Shown here in pieces: positions 34,940 through 46,195 of a stretch of 64,000 bases of DNA. Below the pieces are notes generated by a model that was not told where the DNA came from, made no database searches, and saw nothing but the letters and a program-made list of their open reading frames with translations. The translations under genes were made by a program, and so were the position numbers. Origin of the DNA: Thalassia testudinum. Taxonomy: Eukaryota > Streptophyta > Magnoliopsida > Alismatales > Hydrocharitaceae. Position 1 is the stretch's first letter; every line of letters begins with the position of its first letter. Location: contig JAZHRO010000073.1 in assembly GCA_037157565.1 (NCBI GenBank), positions 93,040,001 to 93,104,000 of the forward strand, read 5' to 3'.

Positions 34940-36062
34940 ACAATCAAACCTGTCCTTAAATGGGTTAGCCTACAGACCTACAGACTCCCAAAACCCGTCT
35001 TGAGATAAAGGAACGATTTGATCTACTTCTGTCTGTTTAATCCAACCAGTTAGAAGGAGGGACTGGGGAGAAGGTTCTTCCTTCGGCTTGCGCCTCCGGT
35101 TCCTAGTGTACCCCCCAGCCGCGATCGTTTGACTCTGCTCCCCTAGCTAGACATCAGATTGAACAGTAGAAACAAACTAATCGAAAATAATCTCGTTCTG
35201 AGTTCTGAAGAGCGAGTCCAATCCTTAAGGCCAACGTCTACTCTGTTTTATTTAGGACTAGGTTTGAATGTGCTTTGGAATGTGATGGGCCCTTTAAATG
35301 GGTTGTGCCCTTAATGATTGATTGCTTTGTGTGTGCGTGCACAACCAGTGGTTTTCAAGCAAGATTATTTTTGATGTGGTGAATTTTAAGGTTCAAATCT
35401 TGCTTAGTAGCTTTTAGGATTCATCTTTAGGTGTTTTCAATCAAGTTTCATTGGCACACCAGGTTTTGCAAGAACAGGTGAAGATATTTTCCTTTAAAGT
35501 TTAAAAAGAATGTGGAGTGCCTGGTAGATCCCTAAGAGTTGAACCTAATTGGCAGCTACTTAATGAGTTAATTTTATTTGAAGTGGTGCGGCCCAAACAA
35601 CTCAAACAACTGGCCTGATGCACCACCTAATTAGGCACACAAATGATTACCCAATCTGATTTCTACTCGATTATGTGTTTGGATGTGTGTACCGGCTCCT
35701 AAGATTGGTTTACCGGTTGAGTTAGAAAATCAGATGAGGTTGTGTACCTCTGTGAGATTTTTTTTTTTTTTCTTTTTTTAATGTGGGGGTTGGAGTGAGT
35801 ATGGATGTCAAACAACAAACAATCTAACCTTAGAGTTTATAAGAACACCTAGGTTGATTGATGTTTGAATTATTATGTGATGAAATAAAATCTAATGGGT
35901 GGGAGGTGGGGGATAACTTACAAAACCTTCCACAGTACTTTACTCCGATCTACCGCTTTTGCCTGTCTCGAAAGAGTACCTGCAATTACAATAAGAAAGG
36001 AGAAAAGTGAGGTAAATGATTTGTAAGTTACAAAACGCGAAGAGAAATCAAAGAGCGTTGCC
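34940..36062 (-). other. Leader of element E
   Basis: Noncoding sequence between the PBS and the 609-codon ORF. It contains a T run at 35760-35778 and no convincing ORF. A packaging signal would be expected here but cannot be identified by eye. Confidence 0.7.
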
Positions 36063-36080
36063 TCCCCGGCAACGGCGCCA
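36063..36080 (-). promoter_or_regulatory. Primer-binding site of E (tRNA-Asp)
   Basis: The minus strand reads TGGCGCCGTTGCCGGGGA, complementary to the 3' end of plant tRNA-Asp, the primer of Athila-type elements. Three bases separate it from the LTR end at 36084. Confidence 0.9.
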
Positions 36081-37192
36081 AAATGTTGAACGTTTACGAA
36101 CCTACGCCAACGTGTTCGGTTTTGGAAAACCCGTCGTTGTAGTTTGAAAGCGAAGGATTCGTGTTCAACAAATAAAATTTATACCGAAATTAAAATTCCG
36201 GGTCGAACACAGGGAGGCGAACGTTTGATTTAAAAACTTCGCGTTTCTTTTTATTTTGTCACGAAGAAATTCAATTTAAACTATCTAAGTATCTACAACA
36301 AATAAGAGAGAGAGAGGGAGTAAGAGAGAGAGAAAGAATACTATACATGGAAATCAAAATGAGATGTAGAATAGACAAGGAATTTATCATAAAAGAGTTC
36401 GTTCGTTACAACTAGAAAACATAAAACAATTACTCTAGAAAGCATTAAAAGAATGGAGGGAGAAATGTCCTCCTCGACGATCGCTCGGAGGACGAATAGA
36501 CTACTCTAGAAAGCAGTAAATCTATACTAGAAAGCAGTAAAAATAATAGGGAGAGAGAATCCTCCTCGACGGTCGCTTGGAGGACGAGCCGGACGGGACG
36601 ATGCCTGGACGAAGGAGAACGAAGCGGGACGAAGGAGGACGAAGCAGAAGAGCGGGAACGAAGCAGCACGCCGTCGTCGTCGCGGGATCCACTTCCGAAG
36701 GGGGACGAAAATTTGGACTTTATCTCGTGAGAAGCATCCCGGGTGTGGGACAAGCTTCTCTTGAGCTTTGGAGAGGTAGAGAGGAGAAGGAAGGGATGAA
36801 AATTTCGTATGGAGGGGGTCTCCTTTTATAGTTGCAAGGAGTGGGGGCAAAATGGACATTACATCTTCAAAATAATAAATAAGGGGTCTTTAGTGATGGA
36901 TAAAACCGTCGCTAAAGCCCCGACGTCGCCGTCGCCGCCGTGCCCACGCGCGCCCGCTCGGCTGGCCGCGCGCGTAACGCCTACGCACGTCCACGTCGTC
37001 TCAGCCGTCCGATCGCGAGATCGGACGGCTTAGAACACGTCCGCGCCCGCTGCGTAGCGCACCGCCCGCGTGTGATCGCGCGTTCACCAGAGCGTCCAAT
37101 TGCGCGTCGGCACTATCAGGCGCGCGCGGCCGTTGGATCTTCATCTGACGCTCGTGCGCGCCCACTCGCCCGCGCCTTCCACCCCCTCACCG

Positions 37193-37245
37193 CGGCTCGA
37201 ACCCGCGACCTCCGCTTCGCCCGCAGCTGCGTCGCCGCTGTGCTA
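37193..37245 (-). promoter_or_regulatory. tRNA-like A and B boxes in E 5' LTR U3
   Basis: This is the same module as in the 3' LTR, 42 bases between box starts, with one transition in the A box that keeps the consensus. It lies about 360 bases upstream of the minus-strand TATA box. Confidence 0.6.
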
Positions 37246-37373
37246 CGCAGGCGAAATGGTCGCGAGGACGCTTTTAAGCGCTAGCGACCGCAGCCGTTGG
37301 ATCGAGATCCAACGGTGGAGAGGAGACGGTGCGCGGTCTTCACAAGACTCCTGCGGCCGATTGGGCGGCTAGG

Positions 37374-37393
37374 ATGGCGCCACGTGGCGCCAT
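37374..37393. promoter_or_regulatory. G-box palindrome in E LTR
   Basis: A perfect 20-base palindrome centred on CACGTG within GGCGCCACGTGGCGCC, in U3 upstream of the minus-strand TATA. It is a classic bZIP/bHLH core. The other E LTR has one mismatch and K has a longer perfect form. Confidence 0.7.
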
Positions 37394-37848
37394 CTTGGCC
37401 GTCCATCTTTTGGAAGTTGTAGATGGTGCCACGGATGTCGGATTGACTCGATTTTTGTGTCGTTCGGCTGCGATCGTCGATCCGAATTCATCTGTGTGGT
37501 CGGATTTACCATCTGAAGTGCGGATTTACACCATCCTGGCCCTTGATCTTCTAGGGTTCCCCGGTCTCTATCTGATGCTACGGATGCCTGATTAGGGCGA
37601 TCTTGGAGTCGTTGAACTCCAATCGTCGCCCTGATCATATCCATACGGTTGGATCTTTGATCCGAGGCCCCGATAAAATATTTGCCCTGTCCAAGCACAT
37701 AAAAGGAGACAATTAACCTTCATTTTATTCAAACTACTCTAAATGCAAGATGATGCATGTAATGCAATATTTATATCATGAAATGCAATTCTATGCTTAA
37801 GAACATGCATAAATAGACATTTTAAGTAGTGTAAATGTGTTTACATCA

Positions 37849-38415
37849 GTCGTAAAGCAAATTTGTGACATCAGAGCCATGGTTGATGAACCACAACTCG
37901 AGGACAACATGATTATCCCTCATCAACCACAAGAAGATCTAAAACCGCAATTAGGAGAATCTGAAACTAATCTGGACAAACCCATAACTCCTACCCTTGT
38001 GCCCCACACCCACTCTGACCCACCTGCTGCTGCTGATAACGCCATTCTAAAACTCAATCCCCTTCCCAATCATTTGAAATATGTCTTTTTGGGTTCCAAT
38101 CAGACACTTCCGGTGATTATATACTCCAAACTCACACCTGACCAGGAATCTCGTCTGCTTGTTGTTCTCCAGCAACATCGCATAGCCATTGGCTGGACTC
38201 TCAATGATTTGACTGGAGTAAGTCCCTCTTATTGTACACACCGCATCTATTCCGAAGAGGGCGCACGACCTTCACGTGAAATGCAGAGACATCTGAACCC
38301 CAATCTGCAGGAGGTCGTGAAAAAGGAGATCATTAAATGGTTAGATGCAGGGATCATCTACCCGATCTCCAACAGGTTTTGCCTAAGAAGGCAGGGTCAC
38401 CACCATCACGACTGA
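37849..38415 (+). pseudogene. Athila D protease-RT linker and start of RT
   Basis: This continues the pol frame after E. It shows LNPLPNHLKYVFLG (38055-38095), IAIGWTLNDLTGVSPSYCTHRI (38180-38250) and KKEIIKWLDAGIIYPISN (38320-38375), which begin the Athila reverse transcriptase. Compared with A at 49108-49145, about 23 bases coding for the SPWVSPIQ motif are missing at about 38380-38388, which shifts the frame. Confidence 0.88.
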
Positions 38416-39053
38416 AATCGGAGAGGTCATACCTACCCGTATAGCCAACTCGTGGAGAGTCTGCATAGATTACCAAAGACTCAATTCCTACACGAAGAAG
38501 GATCATTTCCCACTACCATTTATTGATCAGATTCTCGAAAAACTAGCGGGGAATAAATTCTTCTACTTTCTTAATGGGTACTCCGATTACAACCAAGTAG
38601 CGATTCATCCAGAGGACCAAAAGAAGACCACATTCAGCTGCCCCTTCGAGACTTACGCATTCCGAAGGATGCCTTTCGGTCTCTGCAATGCACCTACAAC
38701 TTTTCAGTGGTGCATCTTGCCATATTCTCTGATATGGTAGGTGATTATCTGGAAGTCTTCATGAATGACTTCTCAATTTTTGGGGCATCATTTGACGATT
38801 ACCTCCAACACTTGGTTCACATACTCAGGTGATGCATTGACGTAAATCTGATTCTTTCCTGGGAAAAGAGCCACTTTATGGTGCCTGAGGGATCATCCTG
38901 GGACACTTAATTTCTGAGAGAGCCATCCAAGTGGATCGACCCAAGGTTAATCTAATTTCTAAACTTCCTATGCCTAGCTCGATCAGGGACATCTGATCTT
39001 TTCTAGGGCACGTCGGTTTTTACCGTCGATTCATCCCTGATTTCTCAAAAATC
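38416..39053 (+). pseudogene. Athila D reverse transcriptase core, inactivated
   Basis: Recognisable parts are CIDYQRLNSYTKKDHFPLPF (38460-38520), FLNGYSDYNQVAIHPEDQKKT (38570-38635) and FRRMPFGLCNAPTTFQ (38660-38705). The first catalytic Asp of the usual DGYSGYNQ is Asn here. The active-site box normally FMDD reads FMND (ATGAATGAC, 38761-38769). Frameshifts and stops occur after 38715. It cannot be functional as it stands. Confidence 0.85.
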
Positions 39054-39635
39054 GTGTGCCCCCTGACCACTCTTCTCTTCAAGGATGTACCTTTTGAGGT
39101 TTCCAAGGAATGCACTCAAGATTTTGAGATCCTTCGTGACCGAGTCACCCAAGCCCTGATCCTACAGTCCCCTGATTGGTCTCAACCCTTTGAGATCATA
39201 TGCGATGGATCTGACTTCACTGTAGGAGCAGTTCTGGGGCAGAAGATTGACGGGAAACCCGTGGTCATCTACTACGCTAGCAAGACACTTGGTGTGGCTC
39301 AGCGTAACTACACAGCTGCAGAGAAAGAGCTGCTAGCTACAGCATTTGCCCTTGAAAAATTCAAATCTTATCTCCTAGGTTCCCATGTCATAATCTACTC
39401 GGATCACACAGCTATGAGGCATCTCCTTGCGAAGAAGGACGCGAAGCCTCGATTAATCCGATGGATCGTGCTGTTGCAAGAATTTGACCTCGAGATTCAT
39501 GACAAGGCGGGAAGACAGAATGTGGTAGCTGACCACTTGTCTCGCCTTCCTTCTGAGATCATCGACCCTTCTGGACCCATCACGGAGCATTTTCTTGATG
39601 AGAACCTCTTGACTATTGGTACCGAGCTTCCATGA
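39054..39635 (+). pseudogene. Athila D RNase H
   Basis: The frame is open over 193 codons. Visible are EIICDGSDFTVGAVLGQ with the first catalytic Asp, YYASKTL, NYTAAEKELLATAFALEKFKSYLLG with the catalytic Glu, IYSDHTAMRHLL with the second Asp, and VVADHLSRL. The enzyme removes the RNA template strand. A TGA at 39633-39635 ends the frame where related elements continue into the integrase finger. Confidence 0.87.
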
Positions 39636-40910
39636 TTTGCTGATATAGTGAACTACTTGGCATCACACCAGATCCCGTCTAATTGGCCAAAGGCAAAGAA
39701 AGACAAATTGCGCTCCGATGCCAAGTACTACATTTGGGAAGACCCGTACTTATTCCGCATAGGTGCTGACTAAATTATCTGACGATGTGTCCCGGAGGTC
39801 GAAACCAATGACATACTCTCTTTCTACCATGACCAGGCATGCGGTGGCCATTTTTCTGGGCACGTCGAAAATCCTCCAGTGTGGCTTTTACTGGCCCACT
39901 ATCTTCAAGGACGCATACAGTCACTGCAAGGCATGCAGTCGTTGCCACACTTTGGGCAACATGAGCCATCGTGACATGATGCCTTTACAGCCGATTCTTG
40001 TATGCGAGATTTTTGATATTTGGGGGATTGATTTTATGGGTCCCTTCCCTATCTCAGACGGCTTCGAGTACATTTTACTCGCTGTTGACTATGTGTCCAA
40101 ATGGATCGAAGCCATTCCGACCCGAACCAACGATCACAATATCGTCATCAAATTCATTCATCAGAATATCTTCTCACGGTTCGGGAATCCTCGTGCTATC
40201 ATCTTTGATGGAGGGACCCATTTTACAAACGCTTAGTTCAGGTCACTGATGTCCAAATATGGGGTGTCACACCGAATCTCTACTCCTTGCCACCCCCAGA
40301 CTAATGGTCTAGCTAAGCTATCAAATCGGGAGATCAAGAAAATCCTGCAGGTTACTATTCGACCTAACAAGAAGGACTAGTCATCCCAACTTCCGGAAGC
40401 TTTGTGGGTTTATAGGACCGCCCACAAAATCCAATTAGGCATGTCTCCTTTTAGACTGGTGTACGGGAAGGCATGTCACCTTCCCGTCGAACTGGAGCAC
40501 AAAGCCTATTGGGTAGTACGGAATTGCAACCTAGATCTCTCTAAGGCTGGAACCCACAGAAAGCTTCAGATAAGCGAGATGATGAATTACGCCTTGATGC
40601 GTATGAAAACTCGCGAATCTACAAAGAGCGGGTTAAAGCCTTTCATGACAAGCACATATCCAGAAAGATCTTCCACCCTAGTCAGAAGGTCCTACTCTTC
40701 GATGCCCGACTTAAATTGTTCCCTGGAAAACTACAATCTAAGTGGGTCGGACCATATCTTGTCCGATAAATATTTGGAAATGGAGCCATCGAGATCAGTC
40801 CACTCAGCCATGATTTCGAACCTTTCGTCATGAACAGCCAGAGACTCAAACCATTCATTGACGTAACCAATACATATTTGGCTGTCATCATTTATCCTCC
40901 ATTCTCCTTG
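39636..40910 (+). pseudogene. Athila D integrase
   Basis: The N-terminal part (39640-39850) has stops and a frameshift before the zinc-finger Cys pair (CKACSRC, 39925-39950). The core (39763-40236 frame) has WGIDFMGPF (first catalytic Asp), DYVSKWIEA and IIFDGGTHF (second Asp). After a stop at 40234-40236 it goes on with STPCHPQTNGLA and NREIKKIL (Glu). The C-terminal part (40402-40833) has PFRLVYGKACHLPVELEHKAYW. The catalytic triad is retained but at least three stops are present. Confidence 0.85.
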
Positions 40911-42424
40911 AGCTAATTACGCCCAGCTGATGGCGTAAAACTCAGCGCTTAACGGGAGGCAGCCCGTCACTCTTTTTGAAAACCAGAAACCTTTTTCTGA
41001 CATTTCTTTGCACTTTAGGTTCATTCTTTAGGATAATCGACTTCACCTCAGGTACTCGTACCTGAGATTAGAAATCGTCCGCAACACTCACCTCGACCCA
41101 TCCACTCATCTAACATCTGTCCTAATGCATGAACCAAATCAAATAAAAACCCACCTAATGTACAATGAGGACATTGCAAACCTTAGGCATGGGGGGGTAT
41201 GAAAGTGCAATGAAAAGTCATAACAAGAAAAGGTTTCAACAAAAAGGAGAAGAGGGAAGCACTTTTTGGTGAACATTACAAAAGAAGGAAAAGAGCAAAA
41301 TATTAAAAAAGAGCACAAAATGAAAAAAAAAAAGGGATAGTCATTAGTAAGAAATTAAGGAATTAATCAAAGTTCTAGACCACATTAAAGAAAAGTAAAG
41401 TGCAAGTGCACAAAAAGATTAGTAAGAATGCTAACATTAGGCCTTCTTGGCTAGACTCTTAGTACCCATTAAGATCTAGATATTCCTCAAGAGGTTGAGG
41501 AAAATGAAAAGCTTAAGTATTAGGTCTAAGGCTTAGGGAGTATTCGGCCTCGTTAACTGACCTTCGGTTTACGGGACTCGGTAACCTAAGCACCCAAATT
41601 CACACACAGTTTGGTTCAGTGAGCATAAATATCAAAATCACGCAGAAGCGTTTCAAATGTTCTGAAAATGTCACCTAGATTAGGAGCAGCCGATCAACAT
41701 AAGTTGATTCAGACGAGTTCCTAGCACGGAGAGATGGGAAATTCCCCTCGAAGATGCGTAACAACATACCATCTCCTTGGTGCTTGTCTCCTAAGATATT
41801 TACATATCCTACTGGGGGAATGTAAGCACTCTGCTGGTTCAGATTCCAAGGATGGCATTATCACGAAATGTCAATTGCCAGGGTCAAAATTCGACCACGA
41901 AACACCATGGGCCAGATTATCTCAAAATATTGAAAGCCAGGGTTCTGGGGGTTACCATGGGCGGTGCTATCTCGAAGCATCGATTGCCAGGAACCTTTGA
42001 GTATTGATGATGGGGATGAGGAATTCGATACAAACCGTGTTGTGAAGCAATCCTAAGCTAGAATTAAAAAGAAAAGAGAGAGAAAACTCTCGAAACAAAT
42101 AAACCCTTTGTCTCTCTCTTACAAAACGCATTGCAAATTGAACCAAGGCTAAAAATGTCTCAAGCACGGGTGCTTTAACCACAGAGTCCAATAAACTTTA
42201 GAGTAGTTCCTATGGGCCTTAAAAACCTTTGCTAAAGACTGAGGCTAAAGCTAGACAGATCTGGATCTTGGTTGGTACTAGAGTACCTTTTAGGCCCATG
42301 ACTGTCATTCTGACCTAATCAAGGAAACAAGAGAAAAAGCACTTATGAAATTTGATGAAAGGAATTCATGGTCTGGAATAGAGGTTAAAACCATAAATTT
42401 TTGCTAAGAGACTAGCAAAAGCTT
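40911..42424 (+). other. 3' noncoding region of D
   Basis: About 1.5 kb without coding sequence, conserved in order with A (59436-60384) and H (8490-15800, minus). It holds a stem-loop ACGGG-AGGCAG-CCCGT (40952-40967), the internal polypurine/hairpin module (41161-41199), an A-rich stretch (41200-41340), landmark blocks (41490-41760) and three imperfect repeats of about 57 bp with CCATGG and TTGCCAGG-type motifs (41855-41995). Confidence 0.8.
41161..41199 (+). promoter_or_regulatory. Internal polypurine tract with hairpin, element D
   Basis: TACAATGAGGACATTGC is followed by TTAGGCATGGGGGGGTA. The purine tract copies the terminal tract GGCATGGGGGTA and lies 1237 bases upstream of its end. A second plus-strand priming site is a reasonable guess. 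Confidence 0.75.
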
Positions 42425-42436
42425 GGCATGGGGGTA
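42425..42436 (+). promoter_or_regulatory. Polypurine tract of D
   Basis: GGCATGGGGGTA, directly before LTR start TGATGAG at 42437. Confidence 0.9.
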
Positions 42437-44792
42437 TGATGAGAACCTTACCATGAACCATAACTAGCACATTTTGACCTAATAAATTGAACAAAAGTTC
42501 TTACAAAACCTAAGGGGAGGCCTAAATAAGGGAATTGCAAATCTGAGAATAAAATAATACGTAAGGGGTAAAACTGTAATTTTACCATTGCACTACATAA
42601 ATGGCATTTATAAGGATCTAGACACAAGTCAAATGGACTTAATAAGAGAAAAAGTGGGATGGTTTGGTCAGAAAAGGGTTATGACAAAATCCGGGAATTA
42701 AAAGACATTCTGTAACCCTAAAACAAACTCACTTTAATTCACAAAGTTCCAGGAAAAATAAAAAAAATTAAGCCCTCTAAAACTCGTGAAAAAATATCCC
42801 CTAGGATTTAGAACCTTCAATTTGGCCATTGGAACCTATCTTGACCTAGATTGAGAACCATACCCAATTTTTGACTTAATTTAGGTTTTTGTGCAAAATG
42901 TCCAATCAAACATAGTCCAACCTAAAACCCAACCTCACCATTGGATTCCTTAAAGGGAAGGTCGCCTTAACCCACTTTACAAAATGGACCTCAACAATTA
43001 CTTTTTTGACCCTTAGCTTTTTGAAACCTTGCAAGGACCCCCTACCTTTCCCGTCATCTTCTTCATTCCGGTCCCTCTGCCACCCTCCTATGCAAGCCAT
43101 ACCTCCGGCGACTTTTCGCAAAGGATGGCGCCGCTCATGCATGGGGAGCCAGCCCCAGATTTGAAAGGGTGACTCCCTATGTTGTCCCCTGCAGCATGGG
43201 CTGCTCCCATGCCCTGTTGACCGCCATACCTCTCGTGCAAACGCTCGAGAGGTATGGGTCTCAATCCGACCATACCTCTGGCGAGGTAACCCATCTCCTC
43301 CTCGCGATTCTCTCCTGGCCGACGCCTATTTAAAGAGTGGCAACCCCTACCGCATCCTTCAAGCTCGACTTGGTCGAAGAATTCCCCCAATTTCGTCTCC
43401 TCCTCCTACAGTCAGGAAGTCCAACGAGCTCCGACGAGCCCTCCTCCTCTCTTTCGTTGCTCTACCACAATACCAGTGGCAGAGCCGCCTTCACCACCTT
43501 CCTCCGCGTCGTGCAACACCCATGCATGCGCCTCTAGCCCTATCGTCGCCACCGTCACCCCTCCCCTGGACATCTTTGTCTCCAGCGTCGGCAAATACAT
43601 GCCGACCGCCTCCTCCCTCCTTTCATCTGTTAAGTAGGTTAGAACTCTTATCCTCTCTCCCCTCTTCATTTCTCCTCTCTTATTTTGCATTTTCGACCCC
43701 TCGACACTGCAGACCACCACCACCTTCTCCACCTCCGGCAGACCACCGGCGAGGTGTATCCACTGCTACATGCATCCACCCACCTCGCCAACCACCTCAC
43801 AAGCTCCGCCATGACTCACTGATCATAACCCCTCTTCCCATTCACTGCCACACACTCCCAACACCTCCCCCGAACACACCCATTTTCACAGCCACAGGGC
43901 GACCTGGGCACGCACGCCTGGGCCACCCCGTGGCCAGCTAACCCCCTCTTCACCTTCGCTGTGATATGGAGAAGGTTTTCCCATTGTTTGATAGGGCCGC
44001 AAGGCCGTTCTTGTGTCATGCAGATCTGAGCCTCCATCCGCCATTAACAAGCAAGCAAGCTTGCTTGTTCCCGAGCTCCAGGTCGCATGATCCAGGCTTC
44101 AGGATTCTAGGCGGCGCACGTTAAGTGGGAGAGTGCATCCAACCTGAGAACAGGCCTTGCGCGACTCACAGCTGCTCCAATTGGGTAGAGCTCACCTCCT
44201 GCAGGCGCTAGTAGTAGAGGGTGGGACATTTAGTCCCACCTCGTAAACGCAAGAGCACGGTGGGCAGCATAAATTGAAAAAGTGACTAAGGCTTATCGCC
44301 TCAATCACACGGGGTGAGGTCCCTCGCCCACCACCCAGCCTTGTCCGCGACCCACGCACCCATGGACCTAGCCTGACTCGATTACCCAACCTGTGCACAC
44401 CTCGCGCACCACCCACACCGATGCGCCTGGTCCCGGGCACGCTTACCCGACCCGATAACCCAAGAAGGCTCTGGGAGAGCTATCCTGAGAGCGAAATAGA
44501 GAGAGAGAGAGATGCGGGGAGGGTAGGGGTTAGGTTTTGCCTAACCATATGCCTGTGCAGGGAATAGGAGAGGAAGCAAGGAAGGAGTGGTTGAGGACTT
44601 AGCTACGAGAAGACAGCTGTCACCAGAGAGAAAAGAAGAAGGACTTGGAGCAGCAGAGAAGAAAAGGAGGAAGATGTTGCTGTAGCCGCAAAGAAGCTGA
44701 GGAAGAAGAAGGAAGAGAGAAGAAAGCAAAAGGCACGCAGCAGAGAAGAAAGAAGAAGAAGCCAAGAAGAAGAAGAAGAAGAAGAAGCAACA

Positions 44793-46195
44793 TGATAACA
44801 CTACACAAGGGGGTGATAATTATGTTGAATATGGCCCATCTTTAGAATAAAAGGCACAACATAAGTAGAAAAGGAGCATTGCATGCATCATGCACAAAAA
44901 TTGCTTATAAACTGTATTAATGGCCATTTGTATAAGCATTTGTCGAAGCAGGCCTCAAATGAGCAATCGGACCGCACGAATGGATTCAGAACGACAAACG
45001 GAGTCCAACGGACTCAAGATCGGCCAAATCCGACATCCGGAGCTCCTACAATGGGCCTAAGAAGTTCTGACCATTGATCTGGAGATCAACGGCTCAGATT
45101 GCGCCACGTCAGCCCTGCCCCAACACGCACTGCACCTTCAGCCAGCTGAGATCAAATCTCGACCGTCGATCTTCGATCGAACGGCCGAGACTCGCATGCC
45201 CGCCCGTGGTCGCCGCGACAAAGTGCGGACGTGGTGCAACGGTTAGCGTGCACGCCCACACACACGCGACACCGGTTCGAGCCGCGCGGAGGTGAAATTG
45301 AAGACGAGAGATGGGCGTGGAGAAATTGGGCTGCCCGATCAACAGCGGACGGCCGAGATCTTGCCACGCGGCGCAACTGCTGCTCACGGGCGTCCACGTG
45401 CGCGCGCACGCCGGGCGATGACACACGCGCACACGCGCGCCCGAGGCGTGATCAAAGCACAGCCGAGGAGGACCCTCAAGATCGGACGGCTCTCGTTCAA
45501 CGACCGCGGATCGCATGAAGAGAAGAAACGAGGAGGGCGGCTGACCGGCAGTTGAAGGGCTTCACCGACTTTTTGGAAGTGGTTTTAGCGACGCTCTGGA
45601 TGTTGCTAAAGCCCCTTCTTCTTTTAGGAAGCCCTTAACTCTATTTAAACCCCCTCCAACCACCATTCAAGGCATTCACTCCCCCTTGCAACTACTCCAC
45701 CCCTCTCTTAGCTAGCTTTAGGCCCTCTTGTAATCGCCAGAGACGACGAGCCGCCGACGGAGCCTCCTCCACCGCTATGGCTGCCTCGTCGCTCTCCACA
45801 CACACACACTCTCTCTCTCTCTCTTTTAAGCTTTCTATTACTTTTGTTGAAGCATGTATTTAATGTTGTAAGTTATGAACTACAAGTACATATTTAATGA
45901 AGTTATTTTCCGTTCAATTGCCATTTTAATTTCTGTTCAAGTTGCATGATCAAAACAAAGAGCTTTCTAACCCTAAACCTTCTCTCTCTCTATCTCTCTC
46001 TCTCGCTTTTCAAAACCGCATCTTTCGCAAGCAAAACTCCGCACTTTCCGTGACAACAAGTGATAAGCAGAAATCCGATTTCCATGCCTCCCTGAGACCG
46101 ATACTCGGACTCACCTTTGTTTAATTATTTTAAAATCGACGTTGCAAGTGCGACTATAACGACACTCCTCAACACACACGCACTAAGTCATGTCA
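44793..46195 (+). mobile_element. Solo LTR M inside the D 3' LTR
   Basis: The 1403-bp insertion starts TGATAACACT and ends CATGTCA. It is flanked by CAACA (44788-44792) and CAGCA (46196-46200), a duplication with one change. The inverted D 5' LTR segment lacks it, giving the empty site. A TATA box CTATTTAAAC is at 45641-45650. It is a distant relative of the E LTR: both have GGAGT(C/T)CAACG(G)ACTC-AAGATCG blocks (45000-45025 here), tRNA-like boxes and a TTTAGCGACG/GTTGCTAAA hairpin (45584-45610). Confidence 0.8.
45232..45284 (+). promoter_or_regulatory. tRNA-like A and B boxes in solo LTR M
   Basis: A box TGGTGCAACGG (45232-45242) followed by TTAGCG as in plant tRNAs and SINEs, and B box GGTTCGAGCCG (45274-45284). 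Box starts are 42 bases apart, as in E. The T-arm stem is less perfect here. Confidence 0.6.

Larger units (their letters stand above)
30095..37848 (-). mobile_element. Non-autonomous Athila-like element E (young, complete)
   Basis: The 7754-bp element has two 1765-bp LTRs and a perfect GTCGT target duplication (30090-30094, 37849-37853). On the minus strand the order is 5' LTR (37848-36084), tRNA-Asp PBS, about 1.1 kb leader, one 609-codon ORF, an internal polypurine module, about 1.2 kb noncoding DNA, terminal polypurine tract and 3' LTR (31859-30095). There is no gag, protease, RT or integrase. The LTRs differ at about 30 positions by eye (about 98% identity), mostly transitions at CpG. 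Shared PBS and tract with D and A suggest movement in trans by Athila enzymes. Confidence 0.93.
36084..37848 (-). mobile_element. 5' LTR of E
   Basis: It has the same length as the 3' LTR (1765 bp) and about 98% identity. The minus-strand TATA box CTATAAAAGG is at 36822-36831. The A box here is TAGCACAGCGG (37245-37235) and the B box is at 37203-37193. The G-box palindrome is perfect at 37374-37393. Confidence 0.93.
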
